Shown here: one piece after another, positions 54,313 through 64,000 of the stretch
Numbering within the stretch: position 1 is the first letter of the stretch
Layout: every line of letters begins with the position of its first letter
From: Propioniciclava sp. MC1595
GTDB lineage: Bacteria; Actinomycetota; Actinomycetes; Propionibacteriales; Propionibacteriaceae
NCBI RefSeq assembly: GCF_017569205.1
Contig: NZ_CP071870.1
Span: forward strand, 806,001 to 870,000
DNA: 64,000 bases
Direction: 5' to 3'
Program-made: the position numbers and the translations under genes
The notes under the pieces: generated by a model
What the model saw: only the letters and a program-made list of their open reading frames with translations
Database searches by the model: none
What the model was told of the DNA's origin: nothing

Positions 54313-55017
54313 GTGGACGCGGCGGCATCGAGTGACCTGCGGGCCGGCCTGCGGGACTCGGTGCCGATCGCGGTCGGCTACCTGACCGTCGCGCTGGCCT
54401 TCGGCCTGTTCTGTGCGCAGGCGGGCATCCCGACGCTGGCCGCGACGGTCGTGTCGCTGACGAATCTGTCGAGTTCCGGGCAGTTCGCCGGGGCGACGGT
54501 GTGGGCCGCGGGCGGAACCCTGCTCGAGCTGGCCCTGGCCGTCGCGCTGGTCAACCTGCGCTACGTGCTGATGGCGGTCTCGCTCGGCCAGCGGCTCGCG
54601 CCCGGCACGCCGACGTGGCAGCGGCTGGTGATGGCGTTCGGCATCACCGACGAGATCTACGCGCTTGCGATGCGGACGCCGCGGGTCACCTTCGCCGCCT
54701 ACGCGGGCTCGATGCTGCTGCCGATCGCGGGCTGGACGCTCGGCACGCTGGCCGGGGCGTTGCTGGGGTCGGTGCTGCCGCCGCTGCTGGTGTCGGCGTT
54801 CGGCGTGCTGCTGTTCGGCATGTTCGTCGCGATCGTCGTGCCGGTCGCGCGCGCCGACCGAGCCGTGCTGGGGGTCGTCGTCGCGGCCGTCGTGCTGAGC
54901 TGCCTGCTGGCCTGGCTGCCGTGGACTGCCGGCATCGACGTCGGCTGGCGGATCATCATCGTCACCCTGCTGGCCACGGCCGGCGGCGCGTTCGCGTTCC
55001 CCCGGGAGGCGGCGTGA
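54313..55017 (+). CDS. azlC: Branched-chain amino acid exporter subunit AzlC
   Basis: A 234-residue membrane protein with about six helices. The family start VPIAVGYLTVALAFGLFCAQAGIP and the SSSGQFAGATVWAAGG segment are typical of AzlC. With AzlD it exports branched-chain amino acids or analogues. The GTG start at 54313 follows TAGCCT. The stop overlaps the azlD GTG (GTGA), so the two subunits are coupled. Confidence 0.9.
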   Translation: MDAAASSDLRAGLRDSVPIAVGYLTVALAFGLFCAQAGIPTLAATVVSLTNLSSSGQFAGATVWAAGGTLLELALAVALVNLRYVLMAVSLGQRLAPGTPTWQRLVMAFGITDEIYALAMRTPRVTFAAYAGSMLLPIAGWTLGTLAGALLGSVLPPLLVSAFGVLLFGMFVAIVVPVARADRAVLGVVVAAVVLSCLLAWLPWTAGIDVGWRIIIVTLLATAGGAFAFPREAA

Positions 55018-55322
55018 CCCTTTGGGCCTGGGTGGCGGTCATGGCCGTCGTCACGTACCTGCTGCGCGCGGTGCCGCTGGTGGCGTTCCGCGAGGAGGTG
55101 CGCTCGCCGTGGGTGCGGTCGTTCCTGTACTACGTGCCCTACGCGGTGCTGACCGCCATGACCGTGCCGGCCATCCTGCTGGCGACCCGGACGCCGGCGT
55201 CCGGCATCGCAGCCCTTGTCGTCGCGGTCGTGCTCGCCCTTTGCGGACGCTCGCTGATCACCGTCGCGCTGGGCGGGTCCGTGGCCGTGCTGGTGGTCGA
55301 ACTGGCGCTCGGTCTGGGTTAG
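55014..55322 (+). CDS. azlD: Branched-chain amino acid exporter subunit AzlD
   Basis: A 102-residue membrane protein with about four helices. VTYLLRAVPLVAFREEVRSPWVRSFLYYVPYAVLTAMTVPAIL matches the AzlD family. It is the small partner of AzlC. The GTG start overlaps the azlC stop. Confidence 0.9.
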   Translation: MTLWAWVAVMAVVTYLLRAVPLVAFREEVRSPWVRSFLYYVPYAVLTAMTVPAILLATRTPASGIAALVVAVVLALCGRSLITVALGGSVAVLVVELALGLG

Positions 55323-55360
55323 CTCACGCGACCGATGCGGGGGATTGTGCTCACGTGCAC

Positions 55361-55404
55361 TAATATGGGTCTGCGACCCGCACCAGTCTTGCCTCGGGTC
55401 GCAG
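55361..55404 (+). promoter_or_regulatory. DEAD-box helicase promoter and 5' UTR hairpin
   Basis: TAATAT (55361-55366) is a -10 box. CTGCGACCCG (55371-55380) pairs perfectly with CGGGTCGCAG (55395-55404), so the mRNA would begin with a 10-bp hairpin and carry about 130 nt of untranslated leader. This suggests post-transcriptional control, as in cold-shock genes. Confidence 0.5.
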
Positions 55405-55501
55405 GTGATGCGGCACACGGTGCTGCTGGCCGCGCCGCACCGGTCACTCGGATCGGATCCAGCACGAGCGCGCCCAGGGCGAGACGCCCACGAAAGAATC
55501 C

Positions 55502-56989
55502 ATGACTTCTCAGTTCGCACGCCTCGGCGTGCCCACGTCGCTCGTCGCCGTCCTGGCCGAGCGCGGCATCCAGACCCCCACCCCCATCCAGGCGGCCACG
55601 CTGCCCGACTCGCTGGCCGGACGCGACGTCCTCGGCCGCGGGCGCACCGGATCGGGCAAGACCTTCGCCTTCGCGCTGCCCGTCGTGGCGCGCCTGGCCG
55701 ACACCGCCAACCCGACCGCGCGCCGGCGTCCCGCCCCGGGCCGCCCGCGTGCCCTCCTGCTCGCCCCGACGCGTGAACTGGCCGCCCAGATCGCCGAGTC
55801 GGTCAAGCCCCTTGCCGACGCGTCGCGGCTCTCGACGCTGACCATCTTCGGCGGCGTCAACCAGAACCCGCAGGTGCGCACTCTCAAGGCCGGCGTCGAC
55901 ATCCTCGTCGCCACGCCCGGACGCCTGCTCGACCTCCGCGACCAGGGCCACCTGTCGCTGGAGGCGGTCGAGGTCACCGTCATCGACGAGGCCGACCACA
56001 TGAGCGACATGGGCTTCCTGCCCGGGGTGAAGAAGATCCTCGCGGCGACCCCGCGCGCCTCGCAGCGGCTGCTGTTCTCGGCCACGCTCGACAACGCCGT
56101 GGACGTCCTGGTCCGCCAGTTCCTGCACGACCCGGTCGTGCACGAGGCCGACTCGGCCGTCTCCCCGGTCGCGCGCATGGAACACCACGTGCTCACCGTG
56201 TCGGCGGCCGAGCGCTCCGACGTGATCGCCGACTTGGCCGCCGCGCCGGGCCGCACGATCCTGTTCACGCGCACCAAGCACGGCGCGAAGAAGCTGGCCA
56301 AGCAGCTCAACGGACGCGGCATCCCCGCGGTCGACCTGCACGGCAACTTGTCCCAGAACGCCCGCGTGCGGAACCTCGCCGCGTTCGACTCCGGCCGCGT
56401 CGAGACCCTCGTCGCCACCGACATCGCTGCCCGCGGCATCCACGTCGACAACGTGGCGCTGGTCGTGCACGCCGACCCGCCCACCGAGCACAAGGCCTAC
56501 CTGCACCGCTCGGGTCGCACCGCCCGCGCGGGCTCGGCCGGCACGGTGGTCACCATCGCGACGCCCGATCAGCGCGGCGACGTCCAGGGCCTCATGCGTG
56601 CGGCCAAGATCAAGCCGACCGTGACCCCGGCCTCGGCGAACGTCCTGCGTGAGCTGGCCCCCGGCGAGCGCCGCGTGTTCTCCGCCGACGAGGTCGCCGA
56701 CCGGACGCCGTCCGCCCCCGAGCAGCCCTCCTCGCGTCCGCGCCGGTCGGGTCGCGGTGGCGGCTCGGGTCGCGGATCCGGCTCGGGGCGTGCTGCCGGT
56801 TCCGGCCGTTCCGGCCAGGCGCCCACGGCGTCCCAGCCGCAGGCCCCGCGCGGGCAGCGGGCCGGGCTCAAGGCGTCCGGCAACGGCTCGGGCCGCGTGC
56901 CCTCGGGTGTCGCCCCGGCCGGCTCGACCCGCGGCGCGGCCGCGTTCTCGGCCTCGGCCGGGCGTTCGGTGCGCCGCCGCACCCGCTGA
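55502..56989 (+). CDS. DEAD-box RNA helicase
   Basis: A 495-residue RhlE-like helicase. The Q motif TPTPIQ (25-30), Walker A GRTGSGKT (47-54), PTREL, DEAD at 162-165 and HRSGRTAR are all present. The C-terminal tail (about 405-495) is Arg/Gly/Ser-rich, a typical RNA-binding extension. It unwinds RNA duplexes in ribosome assembly or decay. The ribosome site is weak (GAAAGAA). Confidence 0.93.
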   Translation: MTSQFARLGVPTSLVAVLAERGIQTPTPIQAATLPDSLAGRDVLGRGRTGSGKTFAFALPVVARLADTANPTARRRPAPGRPRALLLAPTRELAAQIAESVKPLADASRLSTLTIFGGVNQNPQVRTLKAGVDILVATPGRLLDLRDQGHLSLEAVEVTVIDEADHMSDMGFLPGVKKILAATPRASQRLLFSATLDNAVDVLVRQFLHDPVVHEADSAVSPVARMEHHVLTVSAAERSDVIADLAAAPGRTILFTRTKHGAKKLAKQLNGRGIPAVDLHGNLSQNARVRNLAAFDSGRVETLVATDIAARGIHVDNVALVVHADPPTEHKAYLHRSGRTARAGSAGTVVTIATPDQRGDVQGLMRAAKIKPTVTPASANVLRELAPGERRVFSADEVADRTPSAPEQPSSRPRRSGRGGGSGRGSGSGRAAGSGRSGQAPTASQPQAPRGQRAGLKASGNGSGRVPSGVAPAGSTRGAAAFSASAGRSVRRRTR

Positions 56990-57001
56990 CCCCACCGTCC
57001 C

Positions 57002-57058
57002 CGAAATGTGCTCCGTGAACCTGGCGCCACGTGCCTCAGGTGCAAGGAGCACATTTCG
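57002..57058. terminator. 13-bp inverted repeat with 31-nt loop between convergent genes
   Basis: CGAAATGTGCTCC (57002-57014) and GGAGCACATTTCG (57046-57058) are exact complements around a 31-nt loop with its own minor pairing. It lies between the helicase and M3 peptidase stops. The plan resembles the elements at 13283-13350 and 29305-29372. Confidence 0.65.
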
Positions 57059-57073
57059 TGACCGGTCAGGGGG

Positions 57074-58993
<1,920 letters not shown>

Positions 58994-59030
58994 GGGCGCC
59001 AGCCTAGCCAGCGCCGCCGCCCGCGCAGGG

Positions 59031-60890
59031 TCAGCCGGTGATGTCGAAGGCGGCCATCCGGCGCTTGTCGCGCTTGGTGCCCGACTCCTGCAGCGCCAGC
59101 AACTCGGCGTAGATGCCGTCGGTCGCGGCGAGTTCGGCGGGGGAGCCGACCTCGTCGATGCGCCCGTCGCGCAGGGTGATGATGCGGTCGACGGTGCTGA
59201 TGGTCGAGAGGCGGTGGGCGATGATGATGCTCGTCCGGTCGGTCATCAGCTCCTCCAGGCCGGCCTGGACGAGGCGCTCCGAGCGCGAGTCGAGCGCCGA
59301 GGTGGCCTCGTCCAGCACGAGCAGGGGGGCGTCCTTGAGCATGGCCCGGGCGACCGCGATGCGCTGCTTCTGCCCGCCCGACAGCCGGACGCCGCGCTCG
59401 CCGATCAGCGTGTCGTAGCCGTCGCTGAGCTTGGTGATGAACTCGTGCGCGTTGGCCCGGCGGGCGGCCTGCTCGAGCTCGGCGTCGGTCGCATTCGGAC
59501 GCCCGTAGGCCAGGTTCTCGCGCACCGTGCCCGAGAACAGCGAGGCGTCCTGGAACACCACCCCGATCTGGGCGCGCACCGTCGAGGGCGGCTGGCCGGC
59601 GGTGTCGGTGCCGGCGATGCTGATCGCGCCGGCGTCGGGGCGGTAGAGCCCGAGCAACAGGTTCACCAGCGTGGTCTTGCCGCCGCCGGACTCGCTCACC
59701 AGCGCGATCCGCTCCCCGCGGGCGACCGCGAACGAGATGTCGTGCAGCACCTCGGCGTCCGCGTCGTACCCGAAGCTGACCCCGGCGAACTCGATCGTCG
59801 GGGCGTCCGGGACGACCGGCCATGCGCCGGACCCGGGCCCGGACGGCAGGCTGGGGTCGCTGCGCTCCCATTGCGTCGCGGCGGACGGAACGCGGGCCGT
59901 CGGCGTGAGCGCGGCGAGGGGTTCGGGGGTCTCGTCCATGACCTCGAAGTAGCTCTTCGAGCCCGCGATCGCGTGCTGGGAGGAGTCGACGAGGAAGCTC
60001 ATCATCATGACCGGCGTGCGGGCCATCGCCACGAGCTGGATGAGGAGCACCATGTCGCCCAGGGTGAAGATGCCGGCGGCGGTCTGGGCGAAGATGATCA
60101 GGTAGATCCCGAAGAAGATCACGTTGAGGGAGCCGCGGCGGGCGACGTCCATGCGGTGCCACCACGATGACTGCGTGTGGGTGGTGGACACGGCCTTCCC
60201 GTAGTGGCCGTCGAAGGCCTCCAGCTCGGTGCGTTCCCGGACGAAGCTCTTCACCACCTTGATCTGCCCGATGACCTCGGCGAAGCGGCCGCCCGCGGCG
60301 TCCAGCTCGACGTTCTTCTCGCCCTCGAGCTTCTGCCAGCGCTTCGAGGTGAGCGCGGTCAGCCACGTGAACAGCGGGTAGATGATCAGCAGCAGCAGGG
60401 CGAGGGGCCACGAGTAGAACAGCGAGATGACCAGCACCGCCACGACGGTGATCAGCGTGGGGAAGAAGTTGTTGCTGAACATCTGCAGGAACTGCGTGAC
60501 CTCGGTGATCGACCGGTTCAGCTTGTTGATCACCGTGCCTGTGAGCTGGTTGTCGAAGTAGCGCTGCGGCAGGCTCAGCAGCTTGGCGTAGTAGCGCGAG
60601 CTCAGCAGGGCGCGGAGCCGCATCGTCATGGTGTCGCCCAGGAAGCCGCCCACGTTGGTCAGGACCGTGTTGAGCAGCTCGGCCACGAGCAGGGCGCCGG
60701 CCAGCGCGACGAGTACCATCAGGCCGCCCCCGCCACCGGACGCCTGCGCCACGACCTCGTCGGTGGCCCGGGCGATGATGAACGGGGTGGCCAGCGCGGT
60801 GACCGCGACCAGCACCGAGGTGACGATGATCCCGGCGTACCAGGGCCAGAGCTCGCGTGAGGTGAAGAGCACGCGCAACAGGGTCCGCAC
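59031..60890 (-). CDS. ABC exporter, fused membrane and ATPase domains
   Basis: A 619-residue half-transporter. Six membrane helices (residues about 15-310) precede the ATPase. Walker A is LVSESGGGKTTL, where the first Gly of GxSGxGK is Ser. The signature is LSGGQKQRIAVARAM, Walker B LLVLDEATSALD and the switch His is in IIAHRLSTI. It may act as a homodimer in lipid or drug export. AAAGGA precedes the GTG at 60890. Confidence 0.9.
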   Translation of the reverse strand: MRTLLRVLFTSRELWPWYAGIIVTSVLVAVTALATPFIIARATDEVVAQASGGGGGLMVLVALAGALLVAELLNTVLTNVGGFLGDTMTMRLRALLSSRYYAKLLSLPQRYFDNQLTGTVINKLNRSITEVTQFLQMFSNNFFPTLITVVAVLVISLFYSWPLALLLLIIYPLFTWLTALTSKRWQKLEGEKNVELDAAGGRFAEVIGQIKVVKSFVRERTELEAFDGHYGKAVSTTHTQSSWWHRMDVARRGSLNVIFFGIYLIIFAQTAAGIFTLGDMVLLIQLVAMARTPVMMMSFLVDSSQHAIAGSKSYFEVMDETPEPLAALTPTARVPSAATQWERSDPSLPSGPGSGAWPVVPDAPTIEFAGVSFGYDADAEVLHDISFAVARGERIALVSESGGGKTTLVNLLLGLYRPDAGAISIAGTDTAGQPPSTVRAQIGVVFQDASLFSGTVRENLAYGRPNATDAELEQAARRANAHEFITKLSDGYDTLIGERGVRLSGGQKQRIAVARAMLKDAPLLVLDEATSALDSRSERLVQAGLEELMTDRTSIIIAHRLSTISTVDRIITLRDGRIDEVGSPAELAATDGIYAELLALQESGTKRDKRRMAAFDITG

Positions 60891-60937
60891 GGGGCGTCCT
60901 TTCGGGTGAAGTCGGGGCCAGCTTACCCCCAGGGGTA

Positions 60938-61531
60938 TCAGGCGCGGTGGGCCAGGAGGTGGGTGAGGTGGCGCTCCACGGCCGGCCACTGCTCGCCGGT
61001 CAGGGAGTACTGGGCGGTGTCGGTGACCGTGCCGTCGCGCAGCACGCGGTCGTTGCGGATGCGGCCCTCGAGCACGGCGCCGAGCCGTTCGATCGCCTCC
61101 CGCGAGGGGTGATTGAACCAGGTCGCCCGGAAGGCCACCCGCCGGCACCCCCAAGCCGTGAAGGCGTGGCGCAGCATGAGCAGCTTCGCCTCCGTGTTCA
61201 GCCCCGTGCGTCGCGCGGAAGCGGCGTACCAGGTCGACCCGATCTCGACCGCAGGCACGGCCGGCACCGGGTGCAGGAACGTCGTGACGCCCACCACGGT
61301 GCCGTCGAGCACGCGGCGCAGCGCGAAGGGCAGGCCCTGGCCGGACGCCGCGGCCTTCCGCTTGGCGACGATGTCCGCCTCCACGTCGTCGGGCGCCGGC
61401 GCGGAGGTGTACCACAGCTCCCACACCCGGCCGTCGAGCGTGGCCGCGCGGAGGGCGTCCGCGTGGGAGCGGGCGAGGGGCTCGAGTTGGACGAGGGATC
61501 CCGTGAGGGTGACTGGGCCGAGGAAGGCCAC
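60938..61531 (-). CDS. GNAT-family acetyltransferase (RimJ/RimL type)
   Basis: A 197-residue acetyltransferase. It begins FLGPVTLTGSLVQLEPLARSHADALRAA, and has GVTTFLHPVPAVPAVEIGSTWYAASARRTGLNTEAKLLMLRHAF, the acetyl-CoA-binding region, then VAFRATWFNHPSREAIERLGAVLEG. It probably acetylates N-termini or small amines. GTG 61531 follows TAGGCT (complement of 61540-61545) by 8 nt. Confidence 0.85.
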   Translation of the reverse strand: MAFLGPVTLTGSLVQLEPLARSHADALRAATLDGRVWELWYTSAPAPDDVEADIVAKRKAAASGQGLPFALRRVLDGTVVGVTTFLHPVPAVPAVEIGSTWYAASARRTGLNTEAKLLMLRHAFTAWGCRRVAFRATWFNHPSREAIERLGAVLEGRIRNDRVLRDGTVTDTAQYSLTGEQWPAVERHLTHLLAHRA

Positions 61532-61641
61532 GACCGGTGAGCCTACGCGCCCGCCCACCCTGCGACCCCCGCGCGGCTACGACGCCGCGTAGTGGCAGCA
61601 TTCACTTCACAGTCGCGATCCCTGCGTGAAAGGCACTCCCC

Positions 61642-63093
61642 ATGTCGAAGGTGACGTTCTTCCGAGGCCAGCAGCTCCCGCTGGAGATGCACAAGGTGCG
61701 CATCATCCAGAAGCTCACCCTGCTGCCGGTCGAGCAGCGGCTGGAGGCGATCCGGGCCGCGGGTCACAACACGTTCCTGCTGCAGAACGCCGACGTGTTC
61801 CTCGACATGCTGACCGACTCGGGCGTCAACGCGATGAGCCAGGAGCAGCAGGCCGCCATGTTCCGCGCCGACGACGCCTACGCCGGCTCAGCGACCTACA
61901 CCCGCCTCTACGACAAGCTCGTCGAGGTGTTCGGCATGGAGTACTTCCTGCCCGCCCACCAGGGCCGTGCCGCCGAGAACATCCTCGGCCAGGTGCTCGT
62001 GCGCCCGGACACCGCGGTGGCGATGAACTACCACTTCACCACCTCCAAGCAGCACGTCGTCGTGCATGGCGCCGAGGTGCTCGAGCTGATCCACCCCGAC
62101 GGGCTCAAGGTGACCTCCGACCACCCGTTCAAGGGCAACATGGACACCGACGCCCTGCGCGCGGTCATCGCCGAGCGCGGCGCCGAGGGCCTCAGCTTCG
62201 TGCGCATGGAGGCCGGCACCAACCTCATCGGCGGGCAGCCGTTCAGCCTCGATAACCTCACCGAGGTGTCGCAGATCTGCCACGAGCACGACATCCCGCT
62301 CGTGCTCGACGCGTCGCTGCTGGCCGACAACCTCTACTTCATGAAGATCCGCGACCCGCGGTGCGTCGACCTGGAGATCCCGGCCATCGTCAAGGCGATG
62401 GCCGACCTGTGCGACATCATCTACTTCTCCGCCCGCAAGCTCGGCTTCGGCCGCGGCGGCGGCATCTGCATCCGCGACGAGGCCATGTACAAGCGCATGC
62501 GCGGCTTCGTGCCCATGTTCGAGGGCTTCCTCACCTACGGCGGCATGTCCGTGCGTGAGATGGAGGCGATCACCGTCGGCCTCGACGAGACCCTCGACTT
62601 CGACATGATCAACCAGGGCCCGCAGTTCATCGCCTACATGGTCAACGAGCTCGACCGCCGCGGCGTCCCGGTCATCACCCCGCCCGGCGGACTGGGCGCG
62701 CACGTCGACGCGATGCGCTTCCTCGACCACGTCGACCAGCGGCAGTACCCGGCCGCGGCGCTGGCGTCCGCGGTGTTCCTGGCCTCGGGCGTGCGCGGCA
62801 TGGAGCGCGGCACCATGTCGGAGGCGCGCGACATCAACACCGGCGTCGAGCCGCTGGCCCACATGGAACTCGTCCGCCTGGCCCTGCCGCGCCGCGTGTT
62901 CACCCTGTCGCAGGTCAACTACGCCATCGACCGCATCGACTGGCTGTACCAGAACCGCCACCTCGTCGGCGGCATGCGCTGGGTCGAGGAGCCCGAGATC
63001 CTGCGCTTCTTCTACGGCCGCCTCGAGCCCATCGGCGACTGGACGACCAGGCTCGTCGAGCAGTTCCGCGCCGACTTCGGCGACAGCCTCTGA
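61642..63093 (+). CDS. Tyrosine phenol-lyase / tryptophanase family PLP enzyme
   Basis: A 483-residue beta-eliminating lyase. PLP-binding K266 lies in FSARKLGFGRGGG, with D223, N194 and Y80 in conserved positions. R389 in GVRGMERG and F456 in LRFFYGR match the Arg381 and Phe448 that give tyrosine phenol-lyase its specificity, where tryptophanase has Ile and His. However, the Arg that normally follows the PLP Asp (Arg217) is Leu226. It may produce phenol, or another leaving group, with pyruvate and ammonia. A weak AAAGG ribosome site precedes the ATG. Confidence 0.8.
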   Translation: MSKVTFFRGQQLPLEMHKVRIIQKLTLLPVEQRLEAIRAAGHNTFLLQNADVFLDMLTDSGVNAMSQEQQAAMFRADDAYAGSATYTRLYDKLVEVFGMEYFLPAHQGRAAENILGQVLVRPDTAVAMNYHFTTSKQHVVVHGAEVLELIHPDGLKVTSDHPFKGNMDTDALRAVIAERGAEGLSFVRMEAGTNLIGGQPFSLDNLTEVSQICHEHDIPLVLDASLLADNLYFMKIRDPRCVDLEIPAIVKAMADLCDIIYFSARKLGFGRGGGICIRDEAMYKRMRGFVPMFEGFLTYGGMSVREMEAITVGLDETLDFDMINQGPQFIAYMVNELDRRGVPVITPPGGLGAHVDAMRFLDHVDQRQYPAAALASAVFLASGVRGMERGTMSEARDINTGVEPLAHMELVRLALPRRVFTLSQVNYAIDRIDWLYQNRHLVGGMRWVEEPEILRFFYGRLEPIGDWTTRLVEQFRADFGDSL

Positions 63094-63105
63094 GCGGGCG
63101 GCCGG

Positions 63106-63132
63106 CCGGTTGCCCGCTGGGTGGGCAACCGG
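63106..63132 (+). terminator. Hairpin terminator after the lyase gene
   Basis: CCGGTTGCCC (63106-63115) pairs perfectly with GGGCAACCGG (63123-63132) around a 7-nt loop. It lies 13 nt past the lyase stop. Confidence 0.65.
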
Positions 63133-63187
63133 GTCGGCCGAACCCGGGCAGCGGTGGGAGAATGGGCCGTTCACAGGAAGGAACCCC

Positions 63188-63766
63188 ATGCTCCACCGTT
63201 CTCCCGCGCGCGCCGGGCTGCGCACGCTGACGTTCACCCTGCCCCTCGAGTGGGCGGGCCGTGCCAGCGTCGTCGGCAACTTCAACGACTGGACGCCGGG
63301 GCGGCTCACGCTGTCGGCCGACGGTGACGTGGCGCGGGCGTCCGTGGAACTGCCGGACGACTACATCGCCGTGTTCCGCTACCTCGGCGAGGGCGACCAC
63401 TGGTTCGACGAGCCCGAGGCCGACATAGTCGACGGCGGCGGCAGCGTCGTGTGGCCCGAGCCCTGGGCGTCCGGGGTGGTCGAGGTAGAGGACGCGCCCG
63501 AGGCCGGCGAGCCCGCCCCCGCGAAGGACGCGGCCCCGCGCAAGCCCTCCCCGGCCGAGAAGGCCAAGAAGGTCAGCAAGAAGCGCCGCGAGCTCGAGGA
63601 ACAGAAGGCCCGTGAGGCCGCCGAGAAGGCGCGCAAGAAGAGCCGCAAGCTCGCCGACAAGGTGGCCAAGGCCGCCGACAAGCAGCGCAAGGCAGCCGAG
63701 CGGGTGGCGCGCGAGGGGGAGCGCATGGCGGCCAAGCTCGCCAAGAAGGCGGCGAAGAAGGCGTGA
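63188..63766 (+). CDS. E-set/CBM48-like protein with Lys/Ala coiled-coil tail
   Basis: A 192-residue two-part protein. Residues about 10-95 form an isoamylase-N/CBM48-like beta domain (LTFTLPLEWAGRASVVGNFNDWTPG), the fold used by glycogen-binding modules. Residues about 115-192 are a highly basic Lys/Ala/Arg/Glu helix (KKSRKLADKVAKAADKQRKAAERV), likely coiled-coil or nucleic-acid binding. I know no assigned function for this combination. AGGAAGGAA precedes the ATG. Confidence 0.7.
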   Translation: MLHRSPARAGLRTLTFTLPLEWAGRASVVGNFNDWTPGRLTLSADGDVARASVELPDDYIAVFRYLGEGDHWFDEPEADIVDGGGSVVWPEPWASGVVEVEDAPEAGEPAPAKDAAPRKPSPAEKAKKVSKKRRELEEQKAREAAEKARKKSRKLADKVAKAADKQRKAAERVAREGERMAAKLAKKAAKKA

Positions 63767-63773
63767 GGCGGCG

Positions 63774-64000
63774 ATGATGCGCTCCAAGGCGAGGCTCTGG
63801 TGGGGCGTGCTCGCGATCGTCGCCCTGGCGATCAACCTGCGCCCGGGCGCGACGTCGCTCGGGCCCGTGCTCGCCGAGGTCCAGGCCGACCTGGGCATGG
63901 GGGGCTCGCTGGCCGGCCTGCTCACGTCGGCGCCCGGCTTCGCCTTCGCCGTGTTCGGCGCGTTCGCCGTGGTCATCGGCCTGCGGCTCGGCTTGGCCGG
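63774..64000 (+). CDS. CynX/NimT-family MFS transporter, N-terminal part
   Basis: The first 75 or so codons of a major facilitator cut by the window end. The first helix (LWWGVLAIVALAINLRPGATSLGPVLAEVQADLG) matches the CynX/NimT family (cyanate/nitroimidazole transporters). The second helix starts in LAGLLTSAPGFAFAVFGAFAV. Either of two adjacent ATGs (63774 or 63777) may start it. It begins 7 nt after the preceding stop. Confidence 0.8.
   Translation, partial: MMRSKARLWWGVLAIVALAINLRPGATSLGPVLAEVQADLGMGGSLAGLLTSAPGFAFAVFGAFAVVIGLRLGLA

Noticed and set aside
55409-55501. Short leader peptide gene before the helicase
   Set aside because: An ATG frame exists but runs on into the helicase gene in another phase and has no ribosome site or attenuator layout.

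Overview
The window is a stretch of ordinary chromosome from a very GC-rich actinobacterium. Supporting signs are the strong G/C bias at third codon positions, a dnaK-grpE-dnaJ-hspR operon behind HAIR-type operators, a polyphosphate glucokinase, a mycothiol-type DinB-like protein, paired DUF929/VKOR disulfide proteins, and many leaderless genes with TAnnnT -10 boxes. A succinyl-CoA:acetate/propionate-type CoA-transferase and a tryptophanase/tyrosine-phenol-lyase homologue would suit a propionic-acid bacterium (Propionibacteriaceae). That family placement is inference.

Layout. 1-7.4 kb: partial rarD, a CoA-transferase/racemase, and a complete minus-strand peptide ABC operon dppABCDF with a perfect hairpin between dppA and dppB. 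7.5-11.5 kb: dcd, a TetR regulator, an aminoglycoside-phosphotransferase-like kinase, a KDPG-aldolase-like protein lacking its catalytic lysine, and a secreted SH3 plus M15-like cell-wall protein with a palindrome filling its promoter spacer. 11.6-21.8 kb: pgi, a YdcF-type protein, an MFS exporter coupled to an M20 peptidase, a UbiB-type kinase coupled to DUF4230, argS and ppgK. 21.8-26.5 kb: PH-like membrane proteins, a DUF1707 protein, then an insertion sequence lying just upstream of a tRNA-Gly(CCC) gene. 26.6-32.3 kb: a large protein with a divergent diadenylate-cyclase domain, a DinB-like protein, a MazF/PemK-like protein with an in-gene palindrome, a TetR regulator and the CoA-transferase. 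32.5-38.4 kb: lepB, a coupled HPr-kinase-like/PqqD-like pair, hexose-6-phosphate mutarotase, DUF1015 and a GH13 branching-type enzyme. 38.6-47.1 kb: an XRE regulator with an acidic helical protein, msrA, an orphan TrpX-type binding lipoprotein, YbaK, the disulfide pair, an acyl-CoA dehydrogenase, a VOC protein and a frameshifted gene. 47.2-51.4 kb: the heat-shock operon. 51.4-64 kb: a solitary ABC-type ATPase, an unknown protein, an HSL esterase, azlCD, a DEAD-box helicase, an M3 peptidase, an ABC exporter, a GNAT enzyme, a tyrosine-phenol-lyase-like enzyme, a glycogen-binding-fold protein with a Lys/Ala tail, and the start of a CynX-type transporter.

Two properties cut across the genes. First, about twenty genes appear leaderless: a TAnnnT-like hexamer sits 6-8 nt before the start codon, and twice it includes the stop codon of the gene before. 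Second, five intergenic regions carry copies of a 13-nt core (consensus CGCCGAnRGCYYG) repeated at exactly 22-nt intervals, in either orientation, sometimes built into terminator hairpins. I see no complete defence island, prophage, CRISPR array or biosynthetic cluster. The best candidates for something undescribed are the 22-nt repeat family, the divergent diadenylate-cyclase protein and the orphan HprK-like/PqqD-like pair.
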